Below are positions 1-12,698 of a DNA stretch of 64,000 bases, piece after piece. The notes beneath the pieces were generated by a model. The model saw only the letters and a list, made by a program, of their open reading frames with translations. It ran no database searches and was not told the origin of the DNA. Origin of the DNA: Filobasidium wieringae (taxonomy: Eukaryota; Basidiomycota; Tremellomycetes; Filobasidiales; Filobasidiaceae); NCBI GenBank assembly GCA_001600055.1, contig BCIV01000008.1:124001-188000 (forward strand). The letters are read 5' to 3'. A program made the position numbers and the translations under genes. Within the stretch, counting starts at the first letter, position 1. The number at the start of each line of letters is the position of its first letter.

Positions 1-36
1 AATCGACCGCTAACGACCATCTACTTGCTCCTTCAG

Positions 37-2160
37 ATCGTCGATGCGGTCAAGACGAACGATGGCGGTCGCGCTTCTTACATCACCTATGTGATCAAAA
101 CCGGTGTCAGTGCCATTCTCCGCGATCAAGCCCTACGTCCTGAATCAGACTGACGAATCTCCTTTCCTAACTCTTAGAACCGAGAAACTCACCACCGTTA
201 CTCCCATTTCGATTCCCTGCGCTCATCCCTTCAATCGCTCTACCCCGTCCTCATCGTCCCTCCCATCCCTTCCAAACAGTCCCTAACCGATTATGCCGTC
301 AAGGGCTCTTCCAAAGCCAAGGAGGACGCGACGGTCATCGCAAGGAGGATGAGGACGTTGGAGGACTTTTTGAGAAGGTTAGGGAGACATCCTATTTTAG
401 GGGGTGAACATGTTTTGCATAGGTTTTTGGATGGGGTTTCTAGCTGGGTCAGTGGACTGAGTGGGTGTCGTTGCGAAGAACGAGAAGCTGATGGAGTCGT
501 TCTTTTCCTTTTCGATGGGTAGAACGACGTACTTCATTCCCCTCCCCTATCGCTACTCCCCAAGAACCCTCTTCACGCTCCTACGTACAACCCTACCATC
601 CGTCCGGCTCAACCGTTCCCCGCTTCACCCGAAACGCCCTCCCAGAACATGGATCCAGAAGACGCCCCTCCTCCAGCTGCGCCAGAACAAGCAGGAAACT
701 CTCCTTCGAACCCTGGAGGATCTTATATCGCTCATCATCTCCTCCCCAACGTCAGCGCTGCCACTCCTCTTAAGCACCCCGATGGTCGTTTCATGGACTC
801 GGAAGCCTTTACCGACAAGTTCGCTCATCACTTGTCATCCGTCATGGAACGCGTCAATCGACGGACAGTCAAGAGGTGGGGAGAACGAGCCCAAGGGTCG
901 AGCGAATTGGGAGCGATCATCAATGGCTTGAGCCTCGATTTGGATCCTGGGAATCTGGGTAATGGATTAGGCGTGGAGGAGGATGGGATGAGAGGGGTTC
1001 AGGAAGCGGTGGAGAAGTTTGGTCAGGCGGTCGATGCGGAACACATGTCTACGGCTTTGCTTGTGAGTTCTCGCTCTGGAACGTGGAATGTGGTTCGTGC
1101 GGGAAGCTGATTCTCGAGATGGGAATAGCTTCAGCAATGGGAACGATCGACGACTGAACCTCTCCATACGTATTCCCAATACGGTTCTATCATTCGACAA
1201 CGACTGGCCTTTCGTCATCAGAAGCACGTTCAGTACGAACTCGTCCAGAGCACCTTGGACAGTCAACGTGAAAAACTCGAGGGTTACGAAAAGGCGGAGA
1301 AGGAGTCGAGACGACTCGAGGAAGCGCTCGAGAGCGGCGGTAAGAACCTCACGGCCAGTACTTCCAACTTGAACCCTCCTGCGCAGGGTCAGAGCGTATT
1401 GACCGGTCAAAGCATGATCGGAGGGAGCGTCTATCGTGAATCCGGAGCGGAAGAGGGCTCTACGTCCCCTCGTACGGTGGGCAGGAAGAAGGCTGGCGGT
1501 GGAGGGTATGGCTTGTTGAGCGCCGTCAAGCATAGTCTGTCCGGTATGATGGATGTGGATCCCGAGGCGACCCGGAGGGCAAATATCGGAAAGACAAGGG
1601 ATAATATCTCTCAGGTAAGGTTGACACTACATGTGACCCGGCAGGATAGGGACTAATGGAGATCCGTTTGTCAGCTCGAGGAATCGCTTCAGGCGGCTGC
1701 TCAAGACCTGAAGTATGCTAGTCAGACGCTTCAAGCGGATCTAGATAGATTCCAGCGTCAAAAGGTCGCGGACATGAGGGATATGACCATCGCTCTGGCT
1801 GAAGTACACCGCGATTGGGCTAAAGCCGTGAGTCCCTCTTGATCCGAAATAGACGTGCTGTCCTGACGCGAGCATTCCTAGAATTTGAAAGCCTGGGAGG
1901 AAGCCAAGCTCGCTATCAACGGGATTGAAAAGCACCCAAATCAGCCCCCCGCACAGGTCGGGTCCAGTCCTGCAAAATCGAATTTCCACCCTCAACAGCC
2001 CGGCACTGGTCATAATGATACCATGTCTGCTCAACCCTCCTTTAGTATCGACCGATCGAAAACGGAAGTCGGTCCTCCGCCAAGAATGGAGAACGGGTTT
2101 GAGCCTTCACCTGCTACATCCGAGAGGGATTCAGGTCCGGTCAAGGACCACCCACTATAA
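37..2160 (+). CDS. SNX41: Sorting nexin SNX41/ATG20 type (5' end outside window)
   Basis: PX-BAR sorting nexin that binds PI3P on endosomes and serves cargo recycling and selective autophagy (family knowledge). Exons seen: 37-105, 178-447, 523-1062, 1135-1614, 1675-1827, 1882-2160. All introns are phase 0 GT-AG of 54-75 nt, and 596 residues are visible. The window opens inside an intron ending at 36, so the start codon and the first part of the PX domain lie upstream. The PX core shows IKTG, then HHRYSHF (the basic RRYSEF-like PI3P motif), then PPIPSKQSLTDYAVKG and HPILGGEHVLHRFL. Next come SEVLHSPP-like NDVLHSPPLSLLPKNPL and a long helical BAR region rich in E/K/Q (EKLEGYEKAEKESRRLEEAL). A serine/glycine-rich insert interrupts the BAR region near 1340-1550, as in fungal SNX41. 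The alternative is ATG20, a close paralogue name; the split between the two is not decided here. Confidence 0.9.
106..177 (+). other. Intron in SNX41 (example of the window's intron style)
   Basis: Donor gtcagt and acceptor cttag, 72 nt, phase 0. It is given as a typical case: introns here are 50-75 nt with GT(A/C/G)AGT-like donors and a ctaac/ctgac element about 15-25 nt before the acceptor. Splicing it joins IKTG to the NRETHHRYSHF block of the PX domain, which fixes both borders. Confidence 0.85.
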
Positions 2161-2539
2161 GTGGATTGGGTTCTTCGCTTGACTGGGCAATGTAACGCGG
2201 TCATCTCAGGATTCTTCTTAGCCTATGTTTGAGGTTGTGGTTGTATGCCATATCGTTGTCACTTTATCGTTCTTATATCAATCATATCCCGTGCTTCATT
2301 GCCCGACGACCACCCGCTTCTATGCTTTCGTCATATCTCTGCGTATCAGTTATGCTACCGCGACACGTCTCCTATGGCTATCTCTGCGACCTCAGATCAG
2401 GTCGCCGATGGCTCTTTACTTCGTGCGGGGGCCAGTGTTCATCGCTACTGCCACCTAGCCGTGAAGGATACAAATCGTCAGAGCCGAATCCTGATTTTTG
2501 AGGGCGATTTTCTGGGGTTCTCATATCTGGAAGGCCATC
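2161..2539. other. Intergenic, SNX41 to TBC gene
   Basis: 379 nt between two plus-strand genes: the 3' end of SNX41 and the 5' region of the Gyp1-like gene. Short ORFs here have no coherent protein. No further element was recognised. Confidence 0.6.
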
Positions 2540-5121
2540 ATGCCAAGCTACCCATATCGCGCCGAACGAGCTGCATCATCGCCGATCTCTTCCACATTAG
2601 CATATGCCGCATCCTTCGCTTTGCCCGCATCGAGAGCAGCTTCCCCAGGCTCGTCAACGACGAATGAGAACGCCATGTCCTCTGTCCTATCGAACACTAG
2701 ACACGCTCAGAGAAATCGACAACGGTATGCTTCAGGACACAAGTGGGATGATGCATGGGACAGCGGTTCAGACGAAGAGGTTTCGGGTAGCGCCAGCACA
2801 GTCAATAAGGGGCTCATGAATGCAGTACCAGTACCTCAGCCAAAAAATACCCCGGCTCAGCGGTCCCAGCACCTCGCTGTTAGCGGAAGCAGCAGCTCCT
2901 CGGCATCATACATATCCTCAACAGAACCTGCCCCGGTCAATCCAACTCGTAATGGCCATACGAACCCCTCAACAAGTCAAAATGCACCGTTGGCCGTCCT
3001 CACACGTTCTTTTTCATATACCCATATATCTCCCCCCTCGCCGAGCTCTTACGATACGAAATCGAACGGATTTCTCCCACCGAAAGCCGAATGGCAAGTG
3101 CTCGAGACAGGGGAGATAGTAGAAGCTGAGCAGAGCTACTCATCAGGCGAGGCGAGTAAGATGGGTATGCACGGCTTCGGAAATGACTGGGTACCCGAAA
3201 AAAAGAAGCCCGATTTGAAGAGCCCTTCCGTGACTGCAGCCAGCCTCATGTCTTCAGCTTTGGGATTTGGCGGATCCAGGTGGAAAGGAAAAGACAGGGA
3301 AATAATCAAGGGGCAAGACTCGCCAGGAAAGTCCATGCCCGAAGAGAAGCAAAAGTCACGAGATAAGGTAGGTAAGGAAGCCTTGAGAAGCGATGCAGAT
3401 GACATCGTAAGAAGTAAGTATAGATGAATCCTGGTACCGAACGATGGAGCTGAGTCGGTTATGTATAGATCCTTTGCATACTCTTTTGGCAGGGCGGGCG
3501 TCGATATCTTCAACTCTAGGTACAGAGAAAGATCCAACTTCGCCTGGCTTTGTTACCTCGGCTGCAGACGTCGGACTCGCTCGAAGCCCTTTCGCAATGC
3601 AGGTGGAAAAGGTGACACCGTCGATGGGACGTACAAGGTCAGGTTCGATACGGACGGAACGGAAATGGGAGAGGTTCATTAAAGTGCTCAGAGGCAGAGG
3701 TACTGGTGGTGTCGATCCTGGCGATCTGAGAAAGGCGGCATGGGCAGGAATACCGGAAGAACTGAGACCCATAGCTTGGCAAATGCTCCTGGTTAGTCAC
3801 ACCTACCAATCTACATCAATCTCCTCAACACTGACACCCCTTCCATCTCGTTCTTCAGAATTATCTACCGCTACCAATCCAACCTAGATTGACAACATTA
3901 CAGCGAAAGCGAAAGGAATACGCTCATTTGGTGAACCAAGCGTTTGGAAGAGGTATGACCACGATGGACGCTCAGGTAGGTATCATCTTTCCGCCACGCC
4001 GCGTTTGATATTGACCTGATCTTTGTACGTAGATCTGGCACCAAATCGAAATTGATGTACCTCGAACTCGACCCGGTGCACCTCTGTGGTCGTGCGAAGT
4101 TACACAACGGGTAAGCCTGCCAAGCAAACTCGTCGGAGCGGTTGCTAATAGCTGGATTGACTAGTCTCTTGAACGCATTCTATATGTTTGGGCAATACGA
4201 CATCCGGCTTCGGGCTACGTCCAGGGGATAAACGATCTCGTGACCCCTTTTTTCGAAGTATTCCTTGGTGCATACGTCGGTAAGTGGCTTAATGCTAACG
4301 CATACATCTGGTTGTAATTGATTGCTCAACTCTGTGCAGACTGCGATCCCGAGCTGTTCGATACTACTCAGCTACCGCCCAACATATTAGCTGCCATTGA
4401 AGCGGACTCCTTCTGGTGTCTGTCCAAGCTACTCGATGGAATTCAGGACAATTATATCTCCGCGCAACCTGGAATTCATAGGCAGGTACGACGGATGACA
4501 GAACTTGTCAGTCGGATAGACGGTATGTCCGGCCAAGAAAAAAAAGGCTGTCTGACACCGAAAGTATTGAACTGAATGACCCCACGATTCGTAGCTCCTC
4601 TAGCTTGTCACCTAGAAGAGCAAGGTGTCGAATATATGCAATTCGCGTTCCGATGGATGAACTGCTTGTTAATGCGAGAAATCAGCGTGAAGTGCACGAT
4701 CCGGATGTGGGACACATATTTGGTCAGTTCGAGAAACTCTGAGGGCAGGGACGACTGGAGTGTCCTGATACGGTATGGTTTCCTTACGTTTGTCAGTCTG
4801 AAGGCGGAGATGCCTTCTCGCAATTCCACTTGTATGTATGTTCTGCGTTTCTGGTGAAATGGAGTGACAAGCTGCAGAAGATGGACTTTCAGGCAAGTTT
4901 ATCCCAGCATACGAGCGCTCATTTTCGCTGATACATTCTGTGGACCTTTTCAGGAGATAATCATGTTCTTGCAACGACTTCCGACAGACAGATGGGAAGA
5001 TCACGACGTGGAGCTATTACTGTCCGAAGCGTTCGTCTTAAAGTCGGTCTGGCATGGTGCAGAGAATCATTTCAACGGTAACGCCGAGGGACCTCTGGGA
5101 GGAGGCATGGGTGGTCGATAG
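2540..5121 (+). CDS. GYP1: Gyp1/TBC1D22-like Rab GTPase-activating protein
   Basis: Stimulates GTP hydrolysis on Rab GTPases (Gyp1 acts on Ypt1/Sec4 at the Golgi; family knowledge). Exons: 2540-3413, 3469-3791, 3859-3975, 4033-4110, 4165-4279, 4340-4522, 4595-4722, 4797-4892, 4954-5121, giving 693 residues. The first 380 residues are low-complexity, Ser/Pro-rich and basic. The TBC domain runs from about 380 to 670. It holds AAWAGIPEELRPIAWQML, the arginine finger in IEIDVPRT (R449) and the glutamine finger in GYVQGIND (Q484). The QIEIDVPRT form is typical of Gyp1. The intron at 4893-4953 is GC-AG. ATG 2540 is the first ATG after an in-frame stop. ATG 2675 has a better context (gccATGt) and would give 648 residues. 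Confidence 0.88.
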
Positions 5122-5572
5122 TGAGAATGGTCCAGGTTGTATAAAGCTTTCCGCGTCACGCATAGTATACAGGATGCTCACCGAGGACGTTAAATATGTA
5201 TCCTGAATACACACGCGTGAGAAAGCATTTGTCCGCCAGGGTCGACATGTGATTTCGCTCGCTCTTTTGTGTTGTGGCGCCCCACTCAACTCCGTCAAAT
5301 CGCCGTCACTGTTCCAAAACCTGCAAGATACATTCCACTCTTCTCGTTCAAAACTTACCCGCTACTACGTTGGCACACGACTTGACTGTTGTTCGCTCGC
5401 TTACTTGGCAGCCAACCTACCATCGGCAGAGGATTTCCGTATCACCACACTTCGCTTGGGGCTTGCAACACGCTCGTTTGTGAAACGGGTCGGCGATTTT
5501 CATACCTTCATTCCCTGGACATACCTGGCAACGACGAGTCTTGAAACAGAGCTATTAAACCAGCCTCCTAGC
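5122..5572. other. Intergenic, 5' region of KAP104
   Basis: 451 nt between tandem plus-strand genes. The reading frame of KAP104 is open back to about 5249 but has no ATG upstream of 5573 that fits the family. I treat this as leader and promoter. No other signal recognised. Confidence 0.6.
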
Positions 5573-8500
5573 ATGTCGTTCCAACCTTCTGAGCAAGCTT
5601 TGCAAGAGCTTATCGTGACTCTTCGAGGTTCTACCAACCCAAGTGCGGAGGTTCAAAGGCAGACTCAAGAGGTTCGTCTATATTGTCGTTATATCTGTAC
5701 ACGAACATCTAGCTCATCGTATCTACTTGTATCCAGCGATTAGAACAGTTCTCTCAGCATTTACCCGGGTACCTTGCCTATCTAGCTCACATCCTTATCT
5801 CTTGCACCTCGGAAGACGATACGACACGATCGGTTGCGGGTCTCATCCTGAAGAATGCAATCATCAGGCCTTATTCCTCCACTGCGGAGGTAGTCGGAAT
5901 GGATTATGTCAAGTCAATTGTTCTCCAAGGCATGCGGGACCCCAATCAGACTGTCCGACAGACCGTAGGAACGGTCATCGTGAACATCATGTCAAGAGAA
6001 GAGGACGGAGCTTGGCCAGAGGGTCTTGAGGCGTTGATGAAGGCAGTTGACAGCGCTGATCCTAACGAGCAAGAGGTAAATACAGTTCACGTATGAAGTT
6101 TCCTTGCTTCGCTTACATGTAGAATCAATAAGGGTGCTTTCAATTCCCTGCAAAAGCTCGCAGAAGATTGCCCTGCAAAGGTCGATTGTGACATCAACGG
6201 CCAACGCCCTCTCAACTACCTTATTGAACGATTCCTGACTCACACCGAACATCCAGAAGCACGTATCCGAGTTTACGCCTTAACGTGTCTCAAACACTAT
6301 TACAGTCCCGCGACTCAAGCCATTCAGATCCACATCGACAATATCATTGCCGCTCTGTTCCGTCGTGCTTCGGATGCGTCCCCGGATGTGCGAGCCGCAG
6401 TGTGTCAATCTCTCAGTATCCTACTCAACGTGCGACCGGATAAGATTATGCCGCAAATTGCAAACGTTGCCGAGTACATGATCTACTCTGCTCAGGATCA
6501 AGACGAATCTGTAGCGCTCGAGGCTTCGGAATTTTGGCTGACTTTCGGAGAAGATCCGGATCATGCAGAACAATTGCGACCTTTCCTCCCCCAAGTCGGG
6601 CCACTCCTCTTGAATGGGATGGTGTATTCACAGAGCGATCTAGATTGGCTTGGAGCAGACGACGAGATTGATGATGAACACGTTCCAGACAAGTTGGAGG
6701 ATATCAAGCCCAGGTTTTACGGAAAGACTCACGCCCAGGAACACGTTGATAACGGGGGTCCTAAGCCTTCCAAGCAATCCGAGGAAGACGGTAGCGATTA
6801 CGATGACGATGATTATGACGAGGATGACGAGGACGAGATGCAAGGAGAGTGGAACTTGAGGAAATGTTCGGCTGCTGCGCTTGACGTTATGGCGGTCACA
6901 TTTGGCGATGATATTTTGAATGTTTTGCTTCCTCACCTGAGGGACAAGCTTTTCAGCACTGATTGGTTGCAGAAGGAGAGCAGTATTCTGGCGCTTGGTG
7001 CCATTGCGGAAGGTAAATAACTATCTTGCAATCTACGAAACGCCTGTTGCTCATTCTGGCAATCTACGAAGGCTGTATGGAAGGTTTGATGCCGCACCTA
7101 CCAACGCTTCTTCCGTTCCTTATCAGTGCGTTGTCCGATCCCAAGGTAAAATGACCTCTGATTTTTATCAAGGTTTAAACTGATCGTATCCGCTTCGCCA
7201 GCCCTTGGTACGCTCTATCACTTGTTGGACCATCGGCCGTTACTCCAGTTGGATTGTCGAGCAAGTTGACAAGGAGAATGGTCGAGACGCATATTTCGTT
7301 CCTGTCCTGCAAGGAGTAGGTGTCTAGAAGCTTCTGCCAGGCTAGATCATTTTGACAATTAAACTTGTAACAGTTGCTCCGCATGGTATTGGACTCGAAC
7401 AAACGAGTGCAAGAAGCCGGATGCAGTGCATTTGCAACACTTGAAGAGGAAGCTGGAGCCGTCCTTGAACCCTACATGACGCCAATCCTAAACAGTCTCG
7501 TTGCTGCATTCCACAAATACCAGCAGCGCAATCTACTCATCCTTTACGACGCTATCGGCACACTCGCGGACTCGGTTGGCCCAGCGCTTAGCAAGGAAGA
7601 ACATCTACAAGTCTTGATTCCGCCTCTCATGCAGAAATGGTTGGCACTGAGCGATGATGATATTGCGTTGGTGCCTTTGTTGGAAGTAAGTGGCAATGCG
7701 AAACCAGGTTCAGTACAATCAGCTTATCGTCGTGTCGGCATAGTGCTTGTCTTCCGTGGCTATCGGAGCCGGAACTGCATTCTCCCCTTATGCTCGGGGC
7801 ATTTTTGAGCGATGTCTGCAAATCATCCACAAAGAGCTTATGGACTTCCAGAATTGGTCTCAGCGCCCGGAGGCATCGGAAGAGCCGGATTCGTCCTTCG
7901 TCGTCGTCGCCTTGGATTTATTATCCGGGCTGTGTCAAGGATTGGGGTTGAGCATTGTAGAGCTCGTGAATAACAGCGGTAACTCTATCCTTCAATTGAT
8001 GTCTAGCTGTCTCCATGTGAGTGCGAGATGCAAGAACTTCTCCATCGTAGTTTCTAAAATCTATCCTTCATCTGCGATAGCATCCCGAGGACAGCATCCG
8101 ACAATCCGCACTTGCTTTGCTTGGTGACATCGCGATTGCCGCATTTCCACTTGTTCATCCGCATATCGCTGAGATCATGCCAATTGTCATCCCACAAATC
8201 CTCACAAACCCCTCGGAGACAGAAATCAGCGTTTGCAATAATGCCACTTGGGCTGTGGGAGAAATCGCTTTGCAATTCGCTCAGGATGGTACGTGGGGAT
8301 TTCTCACCGCAGATTATATCATGCGCTAAGCTCGGTTTCGGTTACAGCTACACAATTTGAACCATTTGTCGCGCCCGTGATGGAGCGACTAGTACCGATC
8401 TTGTGCAATTCGAAGAGTCCTCGAAGCTTAAGCGAGAATGCGGCAGTTACGATTGGGCGAATGGGGCTGATCTGTCCAGCTCCGATTGCACCCCATTTGT

Positions 8501-8980
8501 CGCACTTCTCCAAAGCATGGTAAGCGTAAATTTTGGGTAAAAATGGCTGTGATTCAACGTGGCTCTGCTATAGGTGTACTGCCCTATGGGAGATCAAGGA
8601 TAACGATGAAAAGGATTCCGCATTCCGCGGCTTCTGCATGCTGATACAAGCCAACCCTGCTGGAATTCAAGAGGTATGTTGGATACAATTGTCCATCACA
8701 TCGAGCGGAAGCTTGTCGAGACTGACGTCTTTCTACAGGACTTTTTCTGGTTCGTTAACGCCGTTGTCAAATGGCAGACCCCCTCGAGCGAGCTCGATGA
8801 CATGTTCCGCAAGGTGGGACACTCACGTCAGATAAATCAAGCCGTTGGTTCGCTGATCCTTTCTAAAATTAGATTCTTGGCGGCTTCAAGCAGATGATGG
8901 GAGACGATACGTGGTCTAAGTTGACCTCTATCTGGCCTCCTATCGTCCTGTTGCGCTTGAACGAAAAATACGGCGTTTAA
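5573..8980 (+). CDS. KAP104: Transportin / karyopherin beta-2 (Kap104) nuclear import receptor
   Basis: Carries PY-NLS cargo such as hnRNP-type mRNA-binding proteins into the nucleus; RanGTP releases the cargo (family knowledge). Exons: 5573-5671, 5737-6075, 6133-7012, 7072-7145, 7202-7315, 7374-7685, 7744-8016, 8081-8288, 8348-8519, 8574-8673, 8739-8813, 8873-8980, giving 917 residues, close to the usual 890-920. HEAT repeats run throughout. The acidic H8 loop is plain at about residues 362-382 ([20 protein letters not shown]). Transportin hallmarks are [27 protein letters not shown] followed by [10 protein letters not shown], and the C-terminal block ending in EKYGV. Start context is agcATGtcg. 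Importin-4/Kap123 was considered first, but the H8 loop and C-terminus fit transportin. Confidence 0.93.
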
Positions 8981-9355
8981 TGCTTACGGTTTTGCGAATG
9001 AACGACCTCGCCATCATGGCAAATATAGACACTTCCCGCTTACGACCTCACCATGAAGAAAGCAAGACTGGATATCCTTCAGACCGGCCTTTGTCAATTA
9101 GTGTATCTTAGACTTTAGGTAGATAGCAGATACGATGAGCCGCGAGCAACCCAGCTCGCGTCTCCAGCATCCTGAAGCCCCTTACGGGCCAGGCAACCCC
9201 AACATGTAGAAACGTAGATCGTAGAGAATCAAGATAGATTATTTGATCGTGAGCGTAAGAGCAATGGGTATAGCATGATGAACCGTGTCTTATCCCACCA
9301 AAAGGTGACTGAACAGTACAAGGTACGATACAAGGTGAAGACAGTGCCAAGAAGA
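8981..9355. other. Convergent 3' intergenic region
   Basis: 375 nt between KAP104 (+) and the C2H2 gene (-). It contains both 3' ends. Nothing else was recognised. Confidence 0.6.
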
Positions 9356-11559
9356 TCAACCATTGGTGTCGAGCGCCATCAACCGAAGGACCTTTGGTCC
9401 TGGTAGTCGATGCACATCTATCAGATTACACCCGTGAGTACTGACGTATTACAGCATCGGCTGAGAGTCACCTACTACTATAGTGTAGCTGTAAATTGTC
9501 CCGCCGAGTGAAGGACTTAGGACACTCGCCGTAGCGACATTTATACGGCTGCCGGAAATTTAGTACTATTCTCAAGACCCAAGCTAAAGACGTACTCACC
9601 TTATCGAAAGTGTGCAATCCCCGGATATGCCTTTTCACATGCTCCCGCCGTTTGAAGCACGCCCCGCATGTCGGAATAGGACACATGTGAACGACAGTCG
9701 AGCTACAAGGTCGATGGAATGAGCGTCCGATCTGAAAGTGTCTTCACTCTCGGACTCACTCGACCTGAGATGGATCGTGCATAGCACTTCGCCCTCTAGC
9801 CTTATTCCAGATGGTATGGTCAGGTACAGGATTAGGGATCCTAGCATGCCGACCCCGTTTCTTCCTTGCCGCTACCGCATGTCGGCTGAGCTGAGGAGCT
9901 GCCTCGTCGTTAGAAGTCACCTCGACGGCTTTGCTGCGTCGTCCACCACGCCTGGCCTTGACCTCTTCCTCTGAACTTGATTCTTCAATCGCAGCCTTAC
10001 GTCTTCTAGACTTGGCAGTCTGGGACCGCACCACTTTCCTTCTTTTTGGCTTCGTAGATGGTACCGCCGAAGCGTCCTCGAACTCCGAAGCCGTATCAGA
10101 ATCGTCTGATGAATCCTGTTTGGCCAATCCTGCCACACTGTCCGAACTGATCCTGGAAGCACTTCTCTTTCTTGATCGTTCCTCTCCCTCTTCCTCTTCA
10201 TCTTCATCTTCATCCTCATCTTCCTCTTCCTCTAGTTCCGTCAAGTCCGACTGTAATACAATGTAATGAGCATACTATGTATCGGTTATCAAAAGTTGGG
10301 GGGACTTACCGACTCTCCATCCTCATCATCAGTCTCAGCCAGCTTGGTCTTGCTTGACCGTTTGCGCTTCAAGCTTGAAGCCGGTTTCTCATTTGGATCA
10401 ACGTTAGGTCTGTTTGCAAGCTTCGCAGCTGCAGGAAGTTTTGGTACTCGAGCTCGAGCAGCTGGCTTCGCAGGTTTAGGCTCTGCTGGCTGTCTCATCC
10501 GAGTCGCTTTCATGCTGGACCCCTCTTTATCTCCTTCAGGCGTTTCATCTTTTGACGAAACTGCTGAACCAGTGTCATTCTTCACAGCCTCGTATGTGAT
10601 CGGTTCCTTCTTCTTTCGAGGCCGTCCTCGAGACAGTTTTATGGGAGTAGATTCAAGCTTTGGACTCGCTTCTGCTAACAGCTGCACGGGTTGCAAAACA
10701 TTTGCGGGTAGAGCAACTTCTATGGCTGGAGCGGGCTCAGGCAAGGAAACCCCGGAAGTTGTCTGGACTTTTCGTCCAGCTTCTATCCCGGAGTCGGAAT
10801 CAAATGAAGAGGTGGAGGAGGGTCGAGGGCGTCTCTCGATTCCTGGTATAGGACCAGGCATCGCTGGTACTTGCAGAGACGATAGTTCAGGAAAGCTCGA
10901 CTGATATGGAGATGCTGCAGCAGATCGAGAAGGGTTGACGACCGGGTGTTCCGGATCCCATGATAATGTTGCGGTCGTACGGAATCGCTGAGCTGGTCTT
11001 ATCGCGTTTTTACCGGCTCTACGCGCAGTTGAAACTCTAGGTACAGGCTGAATACAGGAAGGTCATGATAGGGTTCTGTGTTGATCACTTCAGTACTAAC
11101 TGGGATGTATGGGGGAACCATAGCCTTGCCAAATGACGGTCCTCCCTTCGATTCCCCAAAATAGCGTTGCGCCGCACTGGTCGTCATCCCCATCAGCGTC
11201 TTTGCGGACACCAGCATTGGTCTGGCTTTGGAACTGGCCAATTCCGGTATAGGCTGATACGAGTAGTAATCGGAATAAACGGGTTGGCCATTGGTGGAAG
11301 AGGAAGGCATATAGGGGTAATCTTCCATGCTCGTATTCGGTAGGTAACCATTTGCTTCGGTATCGGAAGTAAGATACGGGAATGTTTGCCTGATGTCTTG
11401 GAGGGGTGGATGAGACAGAGTTATCATATCTGAGATAGACTGATCCGGAGGATGCGAAACGGAATTGGGCAAAGAAGAAGACGAGGCTCCGCATAGTGAA
11501 TCAGGCTGGGGCTGTGCTTGAGACTGGAATGGTTGTTGGGGATACGGTAGGCTTGTCAT
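9356..11559 (-). CDS. C2H2 zinc-finger protein with AT-hook, putative transcription factor
   Basis: Exons (5' to 3'): 11559-11101, 11047-10310, 10250-9760, 9702-9600, 9548-9476, 9417-9356, giving 641 residues. The N-terminus is Gln/Pro/Ser/Tyr-rich and activation-domain-like. An AT-hook (RGRPRKKK) lies at about 293, an acidic run at about 405-422 and several basic KRRK/RRR clusters follow. Two C2H2 fingers close the protein. Finger 1 is C570-x4-C575-x12-H588-x4-H593. Finger 2 is C601-x4-C606-x12-H619-x4-H624. The last His of finger 2 exists only if the terminal intron 9418-9475 is spliced; without it the frame stops at 9468 with HYSSR. Finger spacing and linker resemble Msn2-like stress regulators, but the target is unknown. 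Each splice site was chosen from phase and consensus. Confidence 0.78.
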
Positions 11560-12698
11560 CTTGCAGTACAAGTCTTGATATTATAAACCTATGGAAACTG
11601 TCGCAGCGATCATTAGCAACCTGTCTGTACCTCATCAACAGGGCCTCCCGAGCTGTTTAGATAACCGAGAGGAAGCTCTCCTGCGGACAGCCTGGAAAGA
11701 GAACTCACATCTTCGAGTCGATCAACCTCCGTAGAGGATTTTCCTCGTTCCACCCTTATTCGTCCTAACTGAAGTAGCTCAGATCTACTTCCGAACGAAA
11801 CCTGCGGGTATAGGGGTCAAAATGACCGTCGAGAGATTTGCGAACTATTTAGCGAGCTTGACTCTAATCGTTTTGACCGATACGGGTGGAAGGTCGAGCT
11901 AAGGAGCGAAACAACCGCTACGTGCACGAGTGGTATGATTTCAGACAATGAGGGATCCGTCATCCTCACCAATCAGCTAACTCACCCGTTATGCTTTCGG
12001 AAAGCCGACCTGACCTCCCTTTACTAGGTAAACAGCCTGGCAGTCCTGCGCAACTTCGTTCGGTTCCTTCTACAATCCACCACGCCTGATGTAAAGAAAG
12101 TTTTTGCCTGCTATCCCGTACTTTCACCAGGTTGTGGTGGCTGGTCACGGACGTTTGCTTGTGAAATTGACTGAAGAAGTTCAGGGTCCTCCTTTCACCG
12201 ATAGTCAACGTTGTTAGCTGAGAAACATTTGGGTTCTTAATACGTCGATAGGGTGAGAGCAGTATCAGCACAAGATATGCACAATGTCGTGTCGTGGTGA
12301 TAATTCGTAAATATGTTAGGATGGGGAGAGTTTACCTTGTTTGAATTGGGTACCGTCCGTTCAAGCTTCTTGATGGTCGATGCTCGGGCGGAAGCTGATT
12401 CGCTCGATCCCTAGACTGCACGTGTACCTTGATGAGCTCTCGGAGCCTCGGACGACATGCTATCTTCTCTCGGATTATGTTACATCGTTCAATAGTCGAT
12501 AGAGCTAGTCAGTCACTACTTCGAGAAAGCGGAAAGATGCCAGTTGGCCGATGTATCATGACTCGCAAGGCAAGGACACTCGACGAACGCTGAACCGCTG
12601 GTATCGTATATGGCGACAAATGGGAGAAAAGGGGAATACAAGCTTGTTCTTTCATTACATTCTGAGCGATTCTGTGCAATTTCATGATTTATTCGTCT
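11560..12698. other. Intergenic, 1.1 kb
   Basis: Lies between the 5' end of the C2H2 gene (-) and the 3' end of the decarboxylase gene (-). Probably leader and promoter of the C2H2 gene; long regulated 5' regions are common for fungal transcription factors. Short ORFs here (for example 11966-12271 minus) show no domain and no splice partners. No RNA gene recognised. Confidence 0.5.

Noticed and set aside
2498..2539. Extension of the Gyp1-like frame upstream of ATG 2540
   Set aside because: It would need a TTG start; an in-frame stop lies just before it.
5573..8980. Naming the karyopherin Kap123/importin-4
   Set aside because: The acidic H8 loop, [10 protein letters not shown] block and C-terminal EKYGV are transportin features.
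9931..10266. Plus-strand Ser/Leu-rich frames opposite the C2H2 gene
   Set aside because: Antisense shadow of the acidic and basic low-complexity region of the real minus-strand gene.
11560..12698. A further gene in the 1.1-kb gap upstream of the C2H2 gene
   Set aside because: Only short frames with random composition; no conserved block after trying both strands.
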